This document shows positions 43,701 to 54,590 of a DNA stretch of 64,000 bases, in pieces. The notes under the pieces are model-generated. The model was not told where the DNA came from and ran no database searches. It saw only the letters and a program-made list of their open reading frames with translations. Origin of the DNA: Durusdinium trenchii (Eukaryota > Sar > Dinophyceae > Suessiales > Symbiodiniaceae); the NCBI GenBank assembly GCA_963970005.1, contig CAXAMN010021940.1, positions 948,046 through 1,012,045 of the forward strand. Reading direction: 5' to 3'. The translations under genes were made by a program, and so were the position numbers. Numbering within the stretch: the stretch's first letter is position 1; each line of letters begins with the position of its first letter.

Positions 43701-46690
43701 TGCGCTGGAGTGGCCCGTTTCTAAGAGCAATGTCAACTGCCCCACGATACAAAACCCAACTTTTTGCCCCTGCAACGAAGTCAATGTAGACACCCTTCAA
43801 AGCGGCCCTTGGACCCCCACGCCATATCCAAACGAAACCAAGAAAAGGAGGCACTACAGTGCCACGCCATATCCACGCACCCCAGCCATCTCACCCACTC
43901 CTCCCACACACAGCCCCTTGAGCTCAGACAAAGAAAGCCATGTTCGCCAACCAAAGCAAACCACATCTCCCTATCCTTACTGGAATGATCCTGCCACACG
44001 CGCCGGAATTCAGTACATGCCCAAGCGAGGGGCCAAGGCCAAGCCTGAGCTGCCACCCACCCACAAGCCCTCGCCGAGCACCGCCAGCGCGGTCACGCTG
44101 CCCGAGATGCCCTCGGAGATCCCATGCGTGCCTTCGCTGCCAAAATCCCATGAGGTCGTGGCGTCGAAGCGTCGGCTTCGGCGCACGTCCACCCCGCCGA
44201 GGGGGGCGTCGGTGTGTTGGGGGGTCGCCTCCGGCGTTTAGGAGAAGGACGGGGGAAGGAGTGCGGACGTCAAGACTCCGCATTTGGAGGTGCGAAAGCC
44301 CGAGGTGCCCAGTAGGGAAGGTGGCAGAGGAGGGGGTGGATCATCGATCCGCCGCCCCGGGCTTCAAACAGAGTGGCCAGAAGTGCCAAGGGCTTCATTG
44401 GTCTTGATCCCTTCGGGCTTTCTGAAACCAGGTGCGCACTCCACTCGTTCGCCCATGGGTCTGTACAGTACACCCCTGAAAAACGAACCGACGAGCGTCA
44501 TTCAAATGTCGTGGTGTGGGGGTTCATTTGCCAGCATCTCACCGCGCCGTCCGATGCGCCGGACAAGAGCACGTGCTGATGGGTCATCAAACCTCGGCGT
44601 TGAGCGACGGCTTATGGGAAGGTGGTGACCATCCGGGGGTGCTGATTTTTCGGCTTGACTCGGGGCTATAAAGCAAAGGCACATGTCACATTCTTTGAAA
44701 GAAGGCACCGGCCCATCCAGCAGAAACTTGTACTGGCTTTTGGCTCGCAAAAGCTAAAAAGCTTGGCGTGTCCCCCGAAAGTGTGATTTGGGAGGGGGAT
44801 AAGGCTATAGGCGCTGACGTATCTCAATGTATTTCAAGCTGGTGCAGATTGGTGCAGTCTGCCTGGGTGATTGATCGCCAGGTGCCACATCTAAACTTGA
44901 AACTGTTCATCCTGGAAACTGGTGGTTCGAATTTTGATGTGTTCGGGTCTCTTGTTTTCCCCTCGCTGGCATCCCAAAAAGGCTCCACCGTGGGCCAAAC
45001 ATCGTGGAATCTTCAGCTCCTTAAAATCCATTGTAGAGAAAAAATATCACGCCATGAAATATAAATGAAAATAAGAGATGATAAGGCACAGATGAACCGA
45101 CCAACACACCATACCCTGCTCGTGGACTACCCCTCCTTCCTCAGAAGTGTTCAAAGCCAATCCAAACCTCAGAAAGTCCAACAGCGGCCCAAACAAATGC
45201 GGCTCCAATGGGTCACCGTGTTTCTCGTTCCTTTTGGGGTCATTGGCATAGGGGAGGGGGCAACCGAACACCGGATGGCTCCGCGCCACAGGAGACCCGC
45301 TTCTGGTGGCCGCTCAGCACCGTCTGCTGTCCCGACTTCATGAAGCCCTGCGGGAGACCCCGTTGGTGGGCTAGAGGCAGCTGCCATCCGCCATCAGTTT
45401 CTATTCTGGAGGCCGGTCGTGCACCCCACATGAAAAACAAAAAACGGCCGCAAGCTTTGGCCCAACCATCAGGGGGAAAGCATGAGAACGCAAAGAATGG
45501 AAGAAGGAACTCTCTCTGACTCTCTGCTGTGAGTTTGCGTGTTTCGCAGGTGGCTTGTTTCCGGGGTATGTTCTAGTGGTACTAGTTTTCAAGTCGCACA
45601 AACGCGGTTGCTTTCTCGGCCGACGGATCGCCTTGATGTTGCCATCGCCCAGGCCACAGAAGAGCCAGTCTCCAGCACTGATAAGGCACCAACAGACCTC
45701 GCCCAAAGGCACCTCTAACCTGAGCCGAGAAGCAAAAAGACACAAAATCCACTTTGGCATTTGGAAGCTGAGAAGTGGGGGATGCGTGGCCACCAACGTA
45801 CAAAAAATGCCTTGGCTCTGGAAGCAGCAAGAAGCAAGCTCAAACCACGGTCCTCATGAATTAAGACCTTCCTATATCGACATGCTCATGGGCAACGCAC
45901 ATTGCTTTGCTGAATCATTCAATCGCACTTAACCATCTGAAGAAGTGCCTAGTCTCTAGACTCTAGACAGTTCATGCGCAGCAGGCGTCGTCAGCAAAGT
46001 CACCAAAGGAACAAAGACAAAAGACCAAAAGAAGACTGGGCCCAAGCATCATTGGCCTGGGCTTTCACCTTGACCCAACTCCGACAAAAGTTGCAAGTAG
46101 TAACAAAGCCAAATCTGCCCCACAACCTGATGGACATATCACATATAGGACATATCAGAACCTGGGCATCGATAGGAACTCCCCACTTAAGGTTTGTATA
46201 TACATGTTTGTGCGATCTGAGTCTCCCTCAATGGTTGCCTTGAGAAAGACCGCCCGAATTCCTGAACTGCTTGACGACTGGACCACTACCCACCCCACCA
46301 CCGCCGCGCATTGCGCGCGTTGCCCAGGTCGCTCCGGTTGGAGCTCGAACTTCCCGGAGGCGCCGACGTTCACCTTCCACCTCACAGGGGGCCAAGACCC
46401 CACCTCACCTGAAATAAATTCTCCTAGTATATCTATCTATCTATTTATTTCTCTACATATTATATTCATTTATTTATCTATCATTATCTATCTGTGTGTG
46501 TGCGTCAGTTTTCTCATGTTTTCTCTCATCTCCATCTCCGTCTCCAAAACCAATCTCACTCCGCCTCTTCAAAGTCTTATCCCGCGAAGCGGTGTAGATG
46601 CAGTCGGCCGCCATGACCACCGACATCACCGCGTCCTTGTGCGCCCCCGTGATCTCCGAGTGCCGAAACATCCCATCCTCTCCTGAAGGC
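40620..46690 (-). CDS. WD40-repeat gene, exon series
   Basis: Minus-strand exons each carry about one WD40 blade. Clear ones are 46573-46690, 45620-45716, 45290-45360, 44520-44593, 44030-44192, 42265-42423 and 40620-40742; weaker ones are 46240-46395, 41675-41830, 41400-41515 and 40920-41066. WD40 propellers are protein-protein interaction platforms; with more than seven blades this would form two propellers. No enzymatic domain was seen, and the orthologue is not identified. Introns are about 0.3-1.6 kb. The series continues towards the retrotransposon at 39.5 kb, and more propeller-like exons follow beyond it, so the element may sit in an intron of this gene. Confidence 0.6.
41400..41515 (-). 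CDS. Possible propeller exon
   Basis: The reverse frame reads RDLVQAAPRSDLVVRTNHVM then ADVEDGKASELLLGAG. It is more protein-like than the competing frames; the blade pattern is weak. Confidence 0.35.
42265..42423 (-). CDS. WD40 exon
   Basis: The reverse frame reads VYADGSICIFDGLGGLKHQQ then PALPAGPVLCIAPRQRL. 'xxADGxIxIFDxLGG' is the end of a blade, followed by the start of the next. Confidence 0.6.
44030..44192 (-). CDS. WD40 exon
   Basis: The reverse frame reads FDATTSWDFGSEGTHGISEG then ISGSVTALAVLGEGLWVGGS and SGLALA, a blade of the form 'GSVTALxxxxxxLWVGGSSG'. Confidence 0.6.
44520..44593 (-). CDS. WD40 exon
   Basis: The reverse frame reads THQHVLLSGASDGAVRCWQM, an almost perfect blade end ('xxLLSGxxDGxVRxW'). 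Confidence 0.7.
45290..45360 (-). CDS. WD40 exon
   Basis: The reverse frame reads GFMKSGQQTVLSGHQKRVSC; 'LSGHQKxVxC' is the start of a blade. Confidence 0.55.
45620..45716 (-). CDS. WD40 exon
   Basis: The reverse frame reads LEVPLGEVCWCLISAGDWLF then CGLGDGNIKAI, matching 'GxVxCLxxxxxxLFxGxxDGxIKxW' apart from the final Trp. Confidence 0.6.
46240..46395 (-). CDS. Possible exon of the WD40 gene
   Basis: The reverse frame reads VRWKVNVGASGKFELQPERP then GQRAQCAAVVGWVVVQSSSS. Protein-like; could be a strand of a blade between the exons at 46.6 and 45.7 kb. Confidence 0.35.
46425..46500. repeat. (TATC)n-like microsatellite
   Basis: Irregular ATCT/TTTA units, followed by a GTGTGTG run. Confidence 0.8.
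46573..46690 (-). CDS. WD40 exon, GC donor
   Basis: The reverse frame reads MFRHSEITGAHKDAVMSVVM then AADCIYTASRDKTLKR, a textbook blade ('GAHxDAVxSVxxxxxxIYTASxDKTLKxW'). After TTGAAGAG the sequence continues GCGGAG; a GC donor there would fit the blade boundary. Confidence 0.75.
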
Positions 46691-46919
46691 GTGGGAAGGC
46701 CCAGCAGGGACGAAGCCCGGGCAGAAGCAAGCCCACACGTCACCCGGGTGGGGTTGGGGATCCAAGGGGATCCAACCGGAACAAGACGAAGAAGACACCG
46801 GGCGTTCGGCGCTGCGGCGGCCACGAAGGGGGTCGAGAGTCGGGGGGGAGTTCTGAATCAAGAGTCTGTCGGGACTGTTGATGGAATAGACTCAAGCTAA
46901 TAGGATGACTATAGTGGCA

Positions 46920-48160
46920 TGTGCTTGATGATCTTGATGTCAAGTGGTGGGAGATATTCCAGCCACTGGGTGGTGACCTGAGGTTCGCTGTTCATATGTC
47001 CAGGCTCTGCACTCTGCACGAGCAGACCAGGGCCTGACCAGAAAAAGAAGGTGACTCGGACCTCGACTCAGACATCTGATGTGTCTTTTCTTTTTCAGCT
47101 ACCCCGGGCTAACCCATTCTGTATCATCAATCGGTCCATCTCACTTGCTGACAGGTTCACGCACCAGTAGCTACCCCATTAAAGCCTTACGTTTGCTTTT
47201 TTGCTGACCCATATTCCCCGCTTAAAAAGCTTCTTATTGTATACTAGTAGCGATGCCCCTTGCTCCTAGTAGCATCCTTGCTCCTAGTAAGGCCAGGAGC
47301 CCCGTTCGTGGCGTCCGATCGCTCCTACTGTACCACCTGGGCCAAGCCACTCACCTCAGTCTGCACAGAGTTGGGCACTGCCGCCCCCCGCGGATCCCGC
47401 GGATCCCGCCGCCCGCTGCGCTTCTCCGCGTTCCGCCGCGCCGCGGAACGCGTGGGGGGGCTGGTCTTGTTGCGGGCGGGTCCTGCGGTACAATGTGCCG
47501 GACCAAGGGCAGTGCATCACAGCAAGGAGCTGATGGGGGAGAAGGGGCTTGCAAAAAATCAGCTGAGAAAATACCTTCGAATATGCCAGCCAGGTGCAAG
47601 AGAACCAAGCTGCCAGCCCTGTCCTTTGGGCTTGTAACTTTTCTTCCTCACAACGCCTGCAAGCAAGCAACAGGCCCTCGACAATCAGGCACCTGGTTTG
47701 TCTCAGGCATAAGTTGTTCTACGCTGCTGCGCTGTGCGTACGTAGTACATCTCCGAACACATCCATGGGGAGGTGACTGAACAAAGAACAAGGCTCGCTC
47801 GACTCGTTTGAGTAACCTGGCCCCGAGTCTTGTTGAGAAGTATAGAGTATATACACTCCCTGGAACTAACATGGAAGTGGAGAATGGCCCCGAAAGGAAG
47901 ACCATGAAATCCACTACAAACAGTTGGTGAACTCCACTTCCATGTTACTTTCCAGGGAGAGTACTTGCGGCATGAAGGTAATGAGGAAAACCACTCCGTT
48001 CCCTGCCTGGCCCCTGTTGCGGATCGCCCCTTCCTCTGCCTCGGCCTCGGCAGAAAGACCGACGCAGGCGCAACTATATAACTACCAGGTTGGGACCGGA
48101 TGATCTGCTTCTGAGATCCTTCTATGGCATAGAATCTACAAACCAGAGACCAATGCACAG
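46920..48160. other. No gene recognised
   Basis: Short competing frames only. Contains the hairpin at 47851-47963 and a GC-rich segment at 47390-47500. Confidence 0.4.
47851..47963. repeat. Imperfect hairpin (inverted repeat)
   Basis: Arms 47851-47882 and 47932-47963 are reverse complements with one indel and a few mismatches (ATACACTCCCTGGAA / CTAACATGGAAGTGGAG), around a loop of about 50 nt. Non-coding context. Confidence 0.8.
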
Positions 48161-48164
48161 TGAA

Positions 48165-48260
48165 AATGCTCCTGGCCTTGGTTTCCTCGACCTTGGCCTC
48201 CTCTGCCTTGGCTTCCTCGTCCTTGGTCGCCAGCGCCTCTTCTCCGATTGCGCGCCGGCA
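48165..48260 (-). CDS. Lys/Glu/Ala-rich exon
   Basis: The reverse frame reads IGEEALATKDEEAKAEEAKV then EETKARSIFT, a charged helical repeat typical of linkers or coiled coils. The plus frame (signal-like LLALVSSTLASSALASSSLV) is also open across the same low-complexity DNA, so the coding strand is uncertain; the minus strand fits the neighbours. Confidence 0.35.
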
Positions 48261-49162
48261 TGACAGCGTATCAGTCGATTTGAAGTGGAGGACAACTGTG
48301 TTCTTTGCCCTGGCTAGCGGGAGAATCTTAGATAGTATGCTGGTGGGACATGACGGTGTGGGTCAATTCACCGGCATGCCTGGTGAAGAGCAAAAAAGCT
48401 TGGCTTGTGGATATTCCTTCACCAAAGATGGACCAAAAGAATCCAAAAGATCTTGATTCTTGATGCTCTCACTGTGTCAGTTTCAATTGCTTCTCTGCCT
48501 CGGGTTAGGATGCTGTCAGTGCTATGACCTATCACATAGTAGGATCGATGCGCAGGAAAAAGGAAGCTGCTTGTTTAGTGGCATGAAACTTCCAAAAAAA
48601 CAGCTTCGGGCCAGGGATGGCGGCGTAGCTGAGAAAAATTAAAGTGAGCTACATGACCTACAACAGGAAACACTGCACAACATCATGTTCATGTAGCCAC
48701 ATGACGCCCAGCAGCATTGGGACTGCGCTCTCTGAGATCATCCTTCATCCTACTGGTTCCAAACTTCGTTCTTCGCCCATCATGGCCCGGGCATGGCCCG
48801 AGAAACCACTGCACTCCCAGTAGAACACGCTGATTCGGTAGTGATCTCCGAAACATCCTCCACACTGACTTGACACTGATTTGAATGTAATACATCGCCC
48901 AAATCTCATCGATAAGGCCTAAGAAGTACAGGACCCGTTCGGTCGATTCCTTTCAGCTCCTGCACGCGCTGGCTTTGTTTAGCGCAACCACTGGGGTGTT
49001 TGAGCTCGCTCGGCTCGGTGAGCTATTTGGGTGAAACTCTCTGACTCCACTGGCGGCACTGTGCACAGCACCATCACCGGCTGTTCGGCTGTCCGGCCCA
49101 CTGGCTCACCCGGCGGCAAGGGGCGGCAAGGGGCGAAGCGAGTGTCGGGAGCTGCTCACTGC

Positions 49163-49266
49163 TGGCCCAAGGCCTTGGCGGATTTCTCCAAGCTGTCCAG
49201 CTGCACCTCTCCAAGCTGTCCAGCGAAGGACAAAGCCACGTGTCATGGGCATGTTTTTCAGTATTG
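49163..49266 (-). CDS. Short exon, unrecognised
   Basis: The reverse frame reads HVALSFAGQLGEVQLDSLEK then SAKALGQ and ends at a GTGAGC donor. Helical and protein-like. It could be a 3' exon of a neighbouring gene. Confidence 0.35.
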
Positions 49267-49689
49267 CTGATGTTCTTTGGGTGCAAAACCGCAAGAAAAC
49301 CACCACACATGGTAGAACTACAAGTGCTGCGGACAGTTCCGCAGGTCGCTGAGAGAAACCGAGAGAGAGAGAGAGAGAGTCCAGCGGATGAGTGCAGCGT
49401 GGTTAGCCAAAAGGCCACGCTAAAGGGGAAAAAGGTAAAAATAGACATCCCCTGACCCTGAAAACCATGTAAAGCTCCCAATCGTTTGCCCATGTCCTGT
49501 GAGGGTCAAGAATGCATTCTGCTGTCTAAAGCATTGAGTAGGAGCAGGAGTAGGAGCAGGAGCTGTTATAAAATGCATCGCTAGGGAAGCCCACATTCTG
49601 GCTATGCCTATGCCTATACCTATGGTGTCCTATGCCTATACCCAGTGTGTCTAGGGCTTTGCCTATGCCTATGCCGGCGATCGATGCGA

Positions 49690-49785
49690 TTTGGTGCGAC
49701 GGTGCGACGGAGACCAAACGCCTTCTGCTGGTCGTTGAGCTTGGACTTCTGTTCCTCTGAAAGCTCCTGGCCTGTCAGACGGAGC
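49690..49785 (-). CDS. SDHAF3: SDHAF3/ACN9-like, C-terminal exon
   Basis: Acceptor GACAG|GC opens a frame reading GQELSEEQKSKLNDQQKAFG then LRR. This resembles the C-terminal 'LsxEQxxqLxxLxxea' helix of the SDHAF3/ACN9 family, the natural next part after the two upstream exons (50560-50644 and 50815-50914). The length fits the family. The sequence after LRR is low-complexity and probably beyond the coding end. Another exon may lie at about 50.1-50.25 kb (PAGFVQGGPSSGQPEVQVLE), position uncertain. Confidence 0.45.
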
Positions 49786-50559
49786 TCAGTTTGAGCAGGG
49801 GATCCACACAGAAAGGGAGGCAGCCGGGAGGCATGTGGAAGTAGGCCGACTTTCAGGGCAAAAGCGGTTTTGGGATGTGGGACTTTCAATACCGTTTCAT
49901 CCCCCAAACTTGAGGCCCATAGGTCTCGTCTGGGACTTGAAGGCTTCTGCAAAAATGAGACTGCACGAACATGAGTCCCCCAAACTGAGACTGGGGATGT
50001 TTCCCACCAACTGGTCATGTCACGAAGGTATGTACACATCCAACCTTCCGGTCAACACTCTCCAGATGAGCAGAGTTGCCCAATGCTTGGCGACCTTAAG
50101 CCCTGCTTGGAGACCGCCCTCCAGAACCTGGACCTCCGGCTGCCCGGAACTCGGACCACCCTGGACGAAACCGGCTGGCCTGTCACTGTGGCTTGGGAGC
50201 TCACCATGTCCTCGAGTCGAGTGGGACAGAGATGGAAACCAATTCCGGTTTTGGACGGAGTGTCATGGGTGTTGACTGTGAGCACCATCGCGACTCACTT
50301 CGAAACGCAGTCTTCAAGCGTTAAACAATCTGGTGCCCACGCAATGGCAGCCCCAACGATTAGCAGCTTTTGAGGGATGTTCACAGCCTTCTGCAGGAAG
50401 CACAAGGCCTGAGTTGGTGGTCTCAAGAACATCACTACCCATATACCATGCCATTGGCCCTTCGGTCTCAAGGGTTTTAGAGCACTCTGGCATTCATCAC
50501 CGAAACAAAAGCCGTGCAAAATCTAAACCCTGGGTGTCCAATCTGCCCATCCAAACATC

Positions 50560-50644
50560 CGGACTTGGGGCTCTGCATGCTCTGCCAAGAGGCCACATAA
50601 GCTCTCCATTCCTTGAGGAACATCTGTTTATGTGCCTCCTGCAC
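50560..50644 (-). CDS. SDHAF3: SDHAF3/ACN9-like, middle exon
   Basis: Acceptor GCACAG|GTG (AG at 50646-50645). The frame reads VQEAHKQMFLKEWRAYVASW then QSMQ, matching the family pattern 'xxFLxEWxxYxxxL' that follows the LYR-like helix. It joins in phase 0 to the upstream exon (…HAKPQ|VQEAH…). The 3' end of the exon is estimated. Confidence 0.65.
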
Positions 50645-50814
50645 CTGTGCGCCAATCGCCCGGTTAGTGTGTGCCACCGCACCACCAAATCACCAGCATG
50701 GCCCCAAGACCTGACACCACCTGGGTCCTCAAGACCTGTTCAGTCGTCTTTGATCGAAGTATGGCCGGAAGTCCACACCGATGTGGCCTCCGAATGACTG
50801 GTCCCCTAGCTCAC

Positions 50815-50914
50815 CTGCGGCTTGGCGTGGAGCCGGAACTCCTTCCGCGCGTAGGTGTCGCCGAGGCTGCGCATCGCCGGGTCCAGCTTGACCCGGTGAA
50901 GCCTCATGATGGTC
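50815..50914 (-). CDS. SDHAF3: SDHAF3/ACN9-like, exon with conserved GDxYxxxEFRxH motif
   Basis: Acceptor TTGCAG|GACC (AG before 50914) and donor GTGAGC after 50815 define a 100-nt exon. It reads TIMRLHRVKLDPAMRSLGDT then YARKEFRLHAKPQ. This is the signature of the SDHAF3 (yeast Sdh7/ACN9, LYRM10) family: 'LHRxLPxxMRxLGDxYVxxEFRxH'. The protein is a small mitochondrial-matrix factor that helps mature the iron-sulphur subunit of succinate dehydrogenase (complex II). The N-terminal exon with the start Met and the targeting peptide was not identified; it should lie above 51 kb on the same strand. Confidence 0.72.
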
Positions 50915-50999
50915 CTGCAAAAGAGAAAACGTGGAGTGAGGTGAGAGTGACTGGGAATGATAGAGAGGCTGATGCCGGGAACCATTCATGCGTATCTAT

Positions 51000-51084
51000 C
51001 TACCAATTCATGTCTGTCTATCTATCTATATCTATCTATATCTATCCTATCTATATCTATACCTATACCTATATCTATCTCTAT

Positions 51085-51132
<48 letters not shown>

Positions 51133-51136
51133 CTAT
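51000..51136. repeat. (CTAT)n microsatellite with CT interruption
   Basis: Long run of CTAT/ATCT units, with a CTCTCT block near 51080-51100. Lies between SDHAF3-like exons and upstream sequence, probably intronic. Confidence 0.95.
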
Positions 51137-51529
51137 CTACCGTCATACTGATGACCCGCAGGGCACTGATGACCCGTTCAATCGTAAAAGGCCATCTAAA
51201 AAGCACAGGTCAGCACTGAGTCAGCACCCAAAAGAAGTTCGGCCCGTGTGGAGACCCGAGAAGGAGATCATCGGTGGTGGTTGTGTGCAGAGCCCCCATG
51301 GTTTTGCGGCAGGTTGAGTCGGGTTGAGATATTTACACGTGTATATAGAGGTGTATTGCCTGTGCAGTACATGAATTTATAGAGGATTCCGCGTTCGGAC
51401 TTCCACCAATGGAGAATAGGAGGTATCTATTGCAGTTGCCGGTGCATCATGGTGCATCTATCGAGTACCGATGCTGGGTGGCCCCCTATCGGTTCTCCAA
51501 ATTTGGCATACAGTAGGACAGGGTAGGAC

Positions 51530-51732
51530 CACTTCTTCACGGCCAGATTACACTGTCGGATGACACCAGGGGCAGCCATGAAAACCCTACAGGTTCCCAT
51601 CGTGGAACCGCCATCTCTGAAGACAACCCACGCTCCGGTCCGGAAGAGGCTCTTGCTCTCGCCCACCAGCGACATGGCGCCTTGGATATCCAACCAGGCG
51701 CCACCAATTCGACACCCAAACGTCAGTGGCAC
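51530..51732 (-). CDS. Exon, possibly propeller-like
   Basis: The reverse frame reads TFGCRIGGAWLDIQGAMSLV, GESKSLFRTGAWVVFRDGGS and TMGTCRVFMAAPGVIRQCNL. Protein-like with strand-turn character. It follows a WD40-like exon upstream (52025-52250). Confidence 0.35.
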
Positions 51733-52024
51733 AAAAGCGGGGCCGCATGGACAACAAATGGCCTGAGAGATCTAAGAGGAAGAACTTATAGGCATTTAGC
51801 ACTGAGTCTACGAGGCATGGACGACGTAGTGACGTTAGATTTGGAGGACCCCTTTTGGGGGCTCTGCACCACCGGAGCCTGTTCAGGCCTGACCCTTCCG
51901 ACTCTTCCAACTCATCGACCCTGAGAATGGACCCAATCGAAAAGCATTTTCCTCTACCAGCACCCTCCAACAGGTCGATAGTTGAGGGTTGTTGGGCTGT
52001 TAACAGGTCTCAATTGGTGACCTG

Positions 52025-52250
52025 TCGGAGGTCCTGGTGCCACACGATGATGTTGGGGGTCGGTGTTGGGGGTGTGGAGGTCCCGGTGCCCGGGAAAACC
52101 ACGGTGGAACTGGACCCACCCGTCGGTCGGTGCGGGCCGTCTGCCTGCCACGCCAAGCTGCCCGCAGAACAAGCTGCGCCGAAAAATGGCCCCCGGTAGG
52201 TGGGGACAAAAAGATCACACACGGCGTTGAGCCGAGACGCTCCAGTGGAT
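52025..52250 (-). CDS. WD40-like exon
   Basis: The reverse frame reads ASRLNAVCDLFVPTYRGPFF, GAACSAGSLAWQADGPHRPT and, near the 3' end, TPNIIVWHQDLRQ, closing at a GTCACC donor. 'NIIVWHxDLRQ' is a blade end; 'GAACSAGSLAW' is another. Upstream and downstream blades are only partly visible. Confidence 0.5.
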
Positions 52251-52349
52251 GCCATGGGTTCCCACTTTTTTTTGAGGACCCGGACCCAGTTCTAGATTTC
52301 AAGGCCATGATCACTCGCTTCAAGTAGCAACTATGATTTGTCCAAGACT

Positions 52350-52727
52350 CTACACATGCTCGTGCTCATCTCCTTGGCAGGAAAAGCGAGTTCCAAGTTG
52401 TGACATGTTGTGATAGCTTTCTCTGCAAGTTTGGTTTCTCCGGCTTCGCCCGGCATCGATTCGCCCACCAACTGAGCTGTTGGCATTGGCCAAGCCTTGC
52501 GGGCTGAGTTCGGGCAGCGCCACATGGACACGGTCAAGTAAGCTCGCAAAGCACCTGCCAGGCTTCGGAAAGACCAGAAAGTCCAATTGCTGGGACAAGG
52601 TCTGGTGAGGCCATTGCTTGAGGGAGGTGCGCCCGATTTCGCGCCCCCCCAAGGGTGGATGTCGCTGCGCGTGCCGCACGCCGCGTACAAGCCGCGAGGA
52701 CCCGGCAGCGAAAAGCCGCAGAGCCAC
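52350..52727 (-). CDS. Short protein or exon with possible organelle-targeting start and RAP-like repeat
   Basis: 125 codons from Met 52727 to a stop. The start MALRLFAAGSSRLVRGVRHA is Arg/Ala-rich without acidic residues, like a mitochondrial presequence. Later LLDRVHVALPELSPQGLANA resembles the 'ELxPQxLANxxWA' motif of FAST/RAP-type repeats, but the sequence after LANA diverges, so an exon junction may lie there. A second frame over 52331-52530 is also open. Tentative. Confidence 0.3.
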   Translation of the reverse strand: MALRLFAAGSSRLVRGVRHAQRHPPLGGREIGRTSLKQWPHQTLSQQLDFLVFPKPGRCFASLLDRVHVALPELSPQGLANANSSVGGRIDAGRSRRNQTCRESYHNMSQLGTRFSCQGDEHEHV

Positions 52728-52778
52728 CGGCAGCGCTGAATCGCCCGTGCAGACCCTTTTGCTTCTTCCAGCTCCTGC

Positions 52779-53048
52779 CTATGCAAACAGGCCGGGGGCG
52801 GCCCTGTTAGGCCGGCGGCTGTTCGGGAGTCCTTTCACCCGTGAAGCACCATGTGCGTGCCGCGGTGTGTCGCGAGCACCCTTCTTGGGACTTCGGAAGC
52901 TCAGCCTTCTTGGCAAGGACTCCTTCGGGCCATTTTCTGGGGCAAGGAATGACCGTGTAGCTGGCAGCCCCTCAGCAACCCCATCTTGGCGCCGGCTTCC
53001 CTTCTTGAAGGAAACGCACGATTCACCAAAGTAGTTCAACAAGCCCAC
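52779..53048 (-). CDS. Open frame, unrecognised
   Basis: 90 codons, basic (SFKKGSRRQDGVAEGLPATR ... SFRSPKKGARDTPRHAHG). The opposite strand is equally open (RRLFGSPFTREAPCACRGVS), so coding status is unclear. It may be a repetitive sequence rather than a gene. Confidence 0.2.
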   Translation of the reverse strand: MGLLNYFGESCVSFKKGSRRQDGVAEGLPATRSFLAPENGPKESLPRRLSFRSPKKGARDTPRHAHGASRVKGLPNSRRPNRAAPGLFA

Positions 53049-53209
53049 TGGAACTATGTGCTAAGATGTGATAAGGAACCTTATGCCTGGTTGTAGTATG
53101 GGTTCTTCCAAAACGCGCCGAAACGGCAAAGGCTCCGAACGCGGCCATTGCCGTGGAAGATGGCGAGGCTGGGACCGTCCTCTCCCTTAAACCAAGTCCG
53201 ACCTGCAAA

Positions 53210-53870
53210 CGTCTAAAAGCTTTGGGACCACGGATCTTTATCGAAGACTGGACATCGGGAGTTGCTCAGAGCCCTTGCTTAAAGCCAGTTTGGCTTCCAC
53301 AAGGCTCAGCATGTGCCAGCCACAATGCTCGAGCTATCAAGCACCCCAGCACGCATACATGTCAAGACTTTGTCTTTGTATCTCACTGAGGGCGCATCTG
53401 GCTGAAGCTTGGGCAAATCACCCAAGACAACCACGGTGGGCGGGTCTTCCTAAGGAAACGCACAGTCACTACACCCAACCGAGATGAACGAAAGATTACA
53501 AGTCTGCACTTGAGGTTTGAAGGATTTGAAGGCCACCAACATCGGTTTTCTCACAGGCCTTGGCCACTCTGGGTCGGCTAAAGGATTGAAAAACTGTGGC
53601 TTCGGCTTCGGCGCTGCTCACGTGTACATGGGAGCCAAAAGAAATAGCTCCGCAAATCTGAAAAGAGCTGGTCTGCCTGCAGAGTGGGAGTGGCTGTCAG
53701 GGCAAGCCAGTGTTAGGAGTCCAGGGGCAAACCCTCCAATCTTCGATGAACTGGATGTGTCCTTCTTCTTCCGGCTGGGAGTTTGACAGCTCGCCGGTCG
53801 TCACTCCTTTCCTCAGACCGTTTGTCAAAGATTGGACCCGTATGAGCTTACGTGCCACTGACCACTAATG
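53210..53870. other. No gene recognised
   Basis: A plus-strand frame (53517-53786, 89 codons) is protein-like in composition (IGFLTGLGHSGSAKGLKNCG) but matches nothing known and lies against the prevailing coding strand. Confidence 0.3.
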
Positions 53871-54044
53871 TGGCCCTCAGATTTATAAACCCCCCTAGAA
53901 TTATGTCTTTTTTTTTCCCTGCACTGATTTATAAAGGCCCCTAGAATAATGTCTTTTTTTTTTGGAGGGGTAGTTGTAGTGGATGTTTTTTAAATTGTTA
54001 TAGTTTACTTTTTCCCTTTTGAATTTGCTGGGATTTGCTTATCT

Positions 54045-54590
54045 TACAGGCTTTTGGATTGAGATTTCTATTAAACATTTGGAGATTTCCATTGAGATTT
54101 GATTCTTTTGGAGGCTTTTGGATGGAGATTTCTATTCAAAAAATGAGATTTCCATTGAGATTTGATGCTTTTGGATGCTTTTGGATCCCTTATTTAAAAG
54201 TATTAAAAAACAAAAAAAATCATTCAAGCAAAGGGGGTAGTCCAGCAAGCAGCTTTCTGACATTATTTAGGGGGGGCCCCTAGAATAATGTCTAGAGATT
54301 TGAGGCTTTAAATCTTTATTCCTTTTCTTTGCCTTTTGATTTGCTTTACTCACCCTCTATTCCTTATTTACTTTTCCTAAGCTCTTTAGTTGTAGATTTC
54401 CATTGAGGTTTGATGCTTTAGGAGGCTTTTGGATGGAGATTTCTATTAAAACTTTGTAGATTTCCATTGAGATTTGATGCTTTTGGAGGCTTTTGGATGG
54501 AGATTTCTATTAGAAAAGTTGAGATTTCCATTGAGATTTGATGCTTTTGGAGGCTTTTGGATGGAGATTTCTATTAAGAAATTTGAGATG
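54045..54590. repeat. 62-66 nt repeats in the AT-rich island
   Basis: The unit GGAGGCTTTTGGATGGAGAT plus TTCTATTAAAA and ATTTCCATTGAGATTTGATG recurs about six times: two copies at 54045-54185 and about three and a half copies at 54390-54590, separated by unrelated AT-rich DNA. Confidence 0.85.

Noticed and set aside
48160..48456. Plus-strand frame with a signal-peptide-like start
   Set aside because: The hydrophobic start is the reverse of a Lys/Glu/Ala-rich minus-strand frame in low-complexity DNA, and no other supported gene lies on the plus strand.
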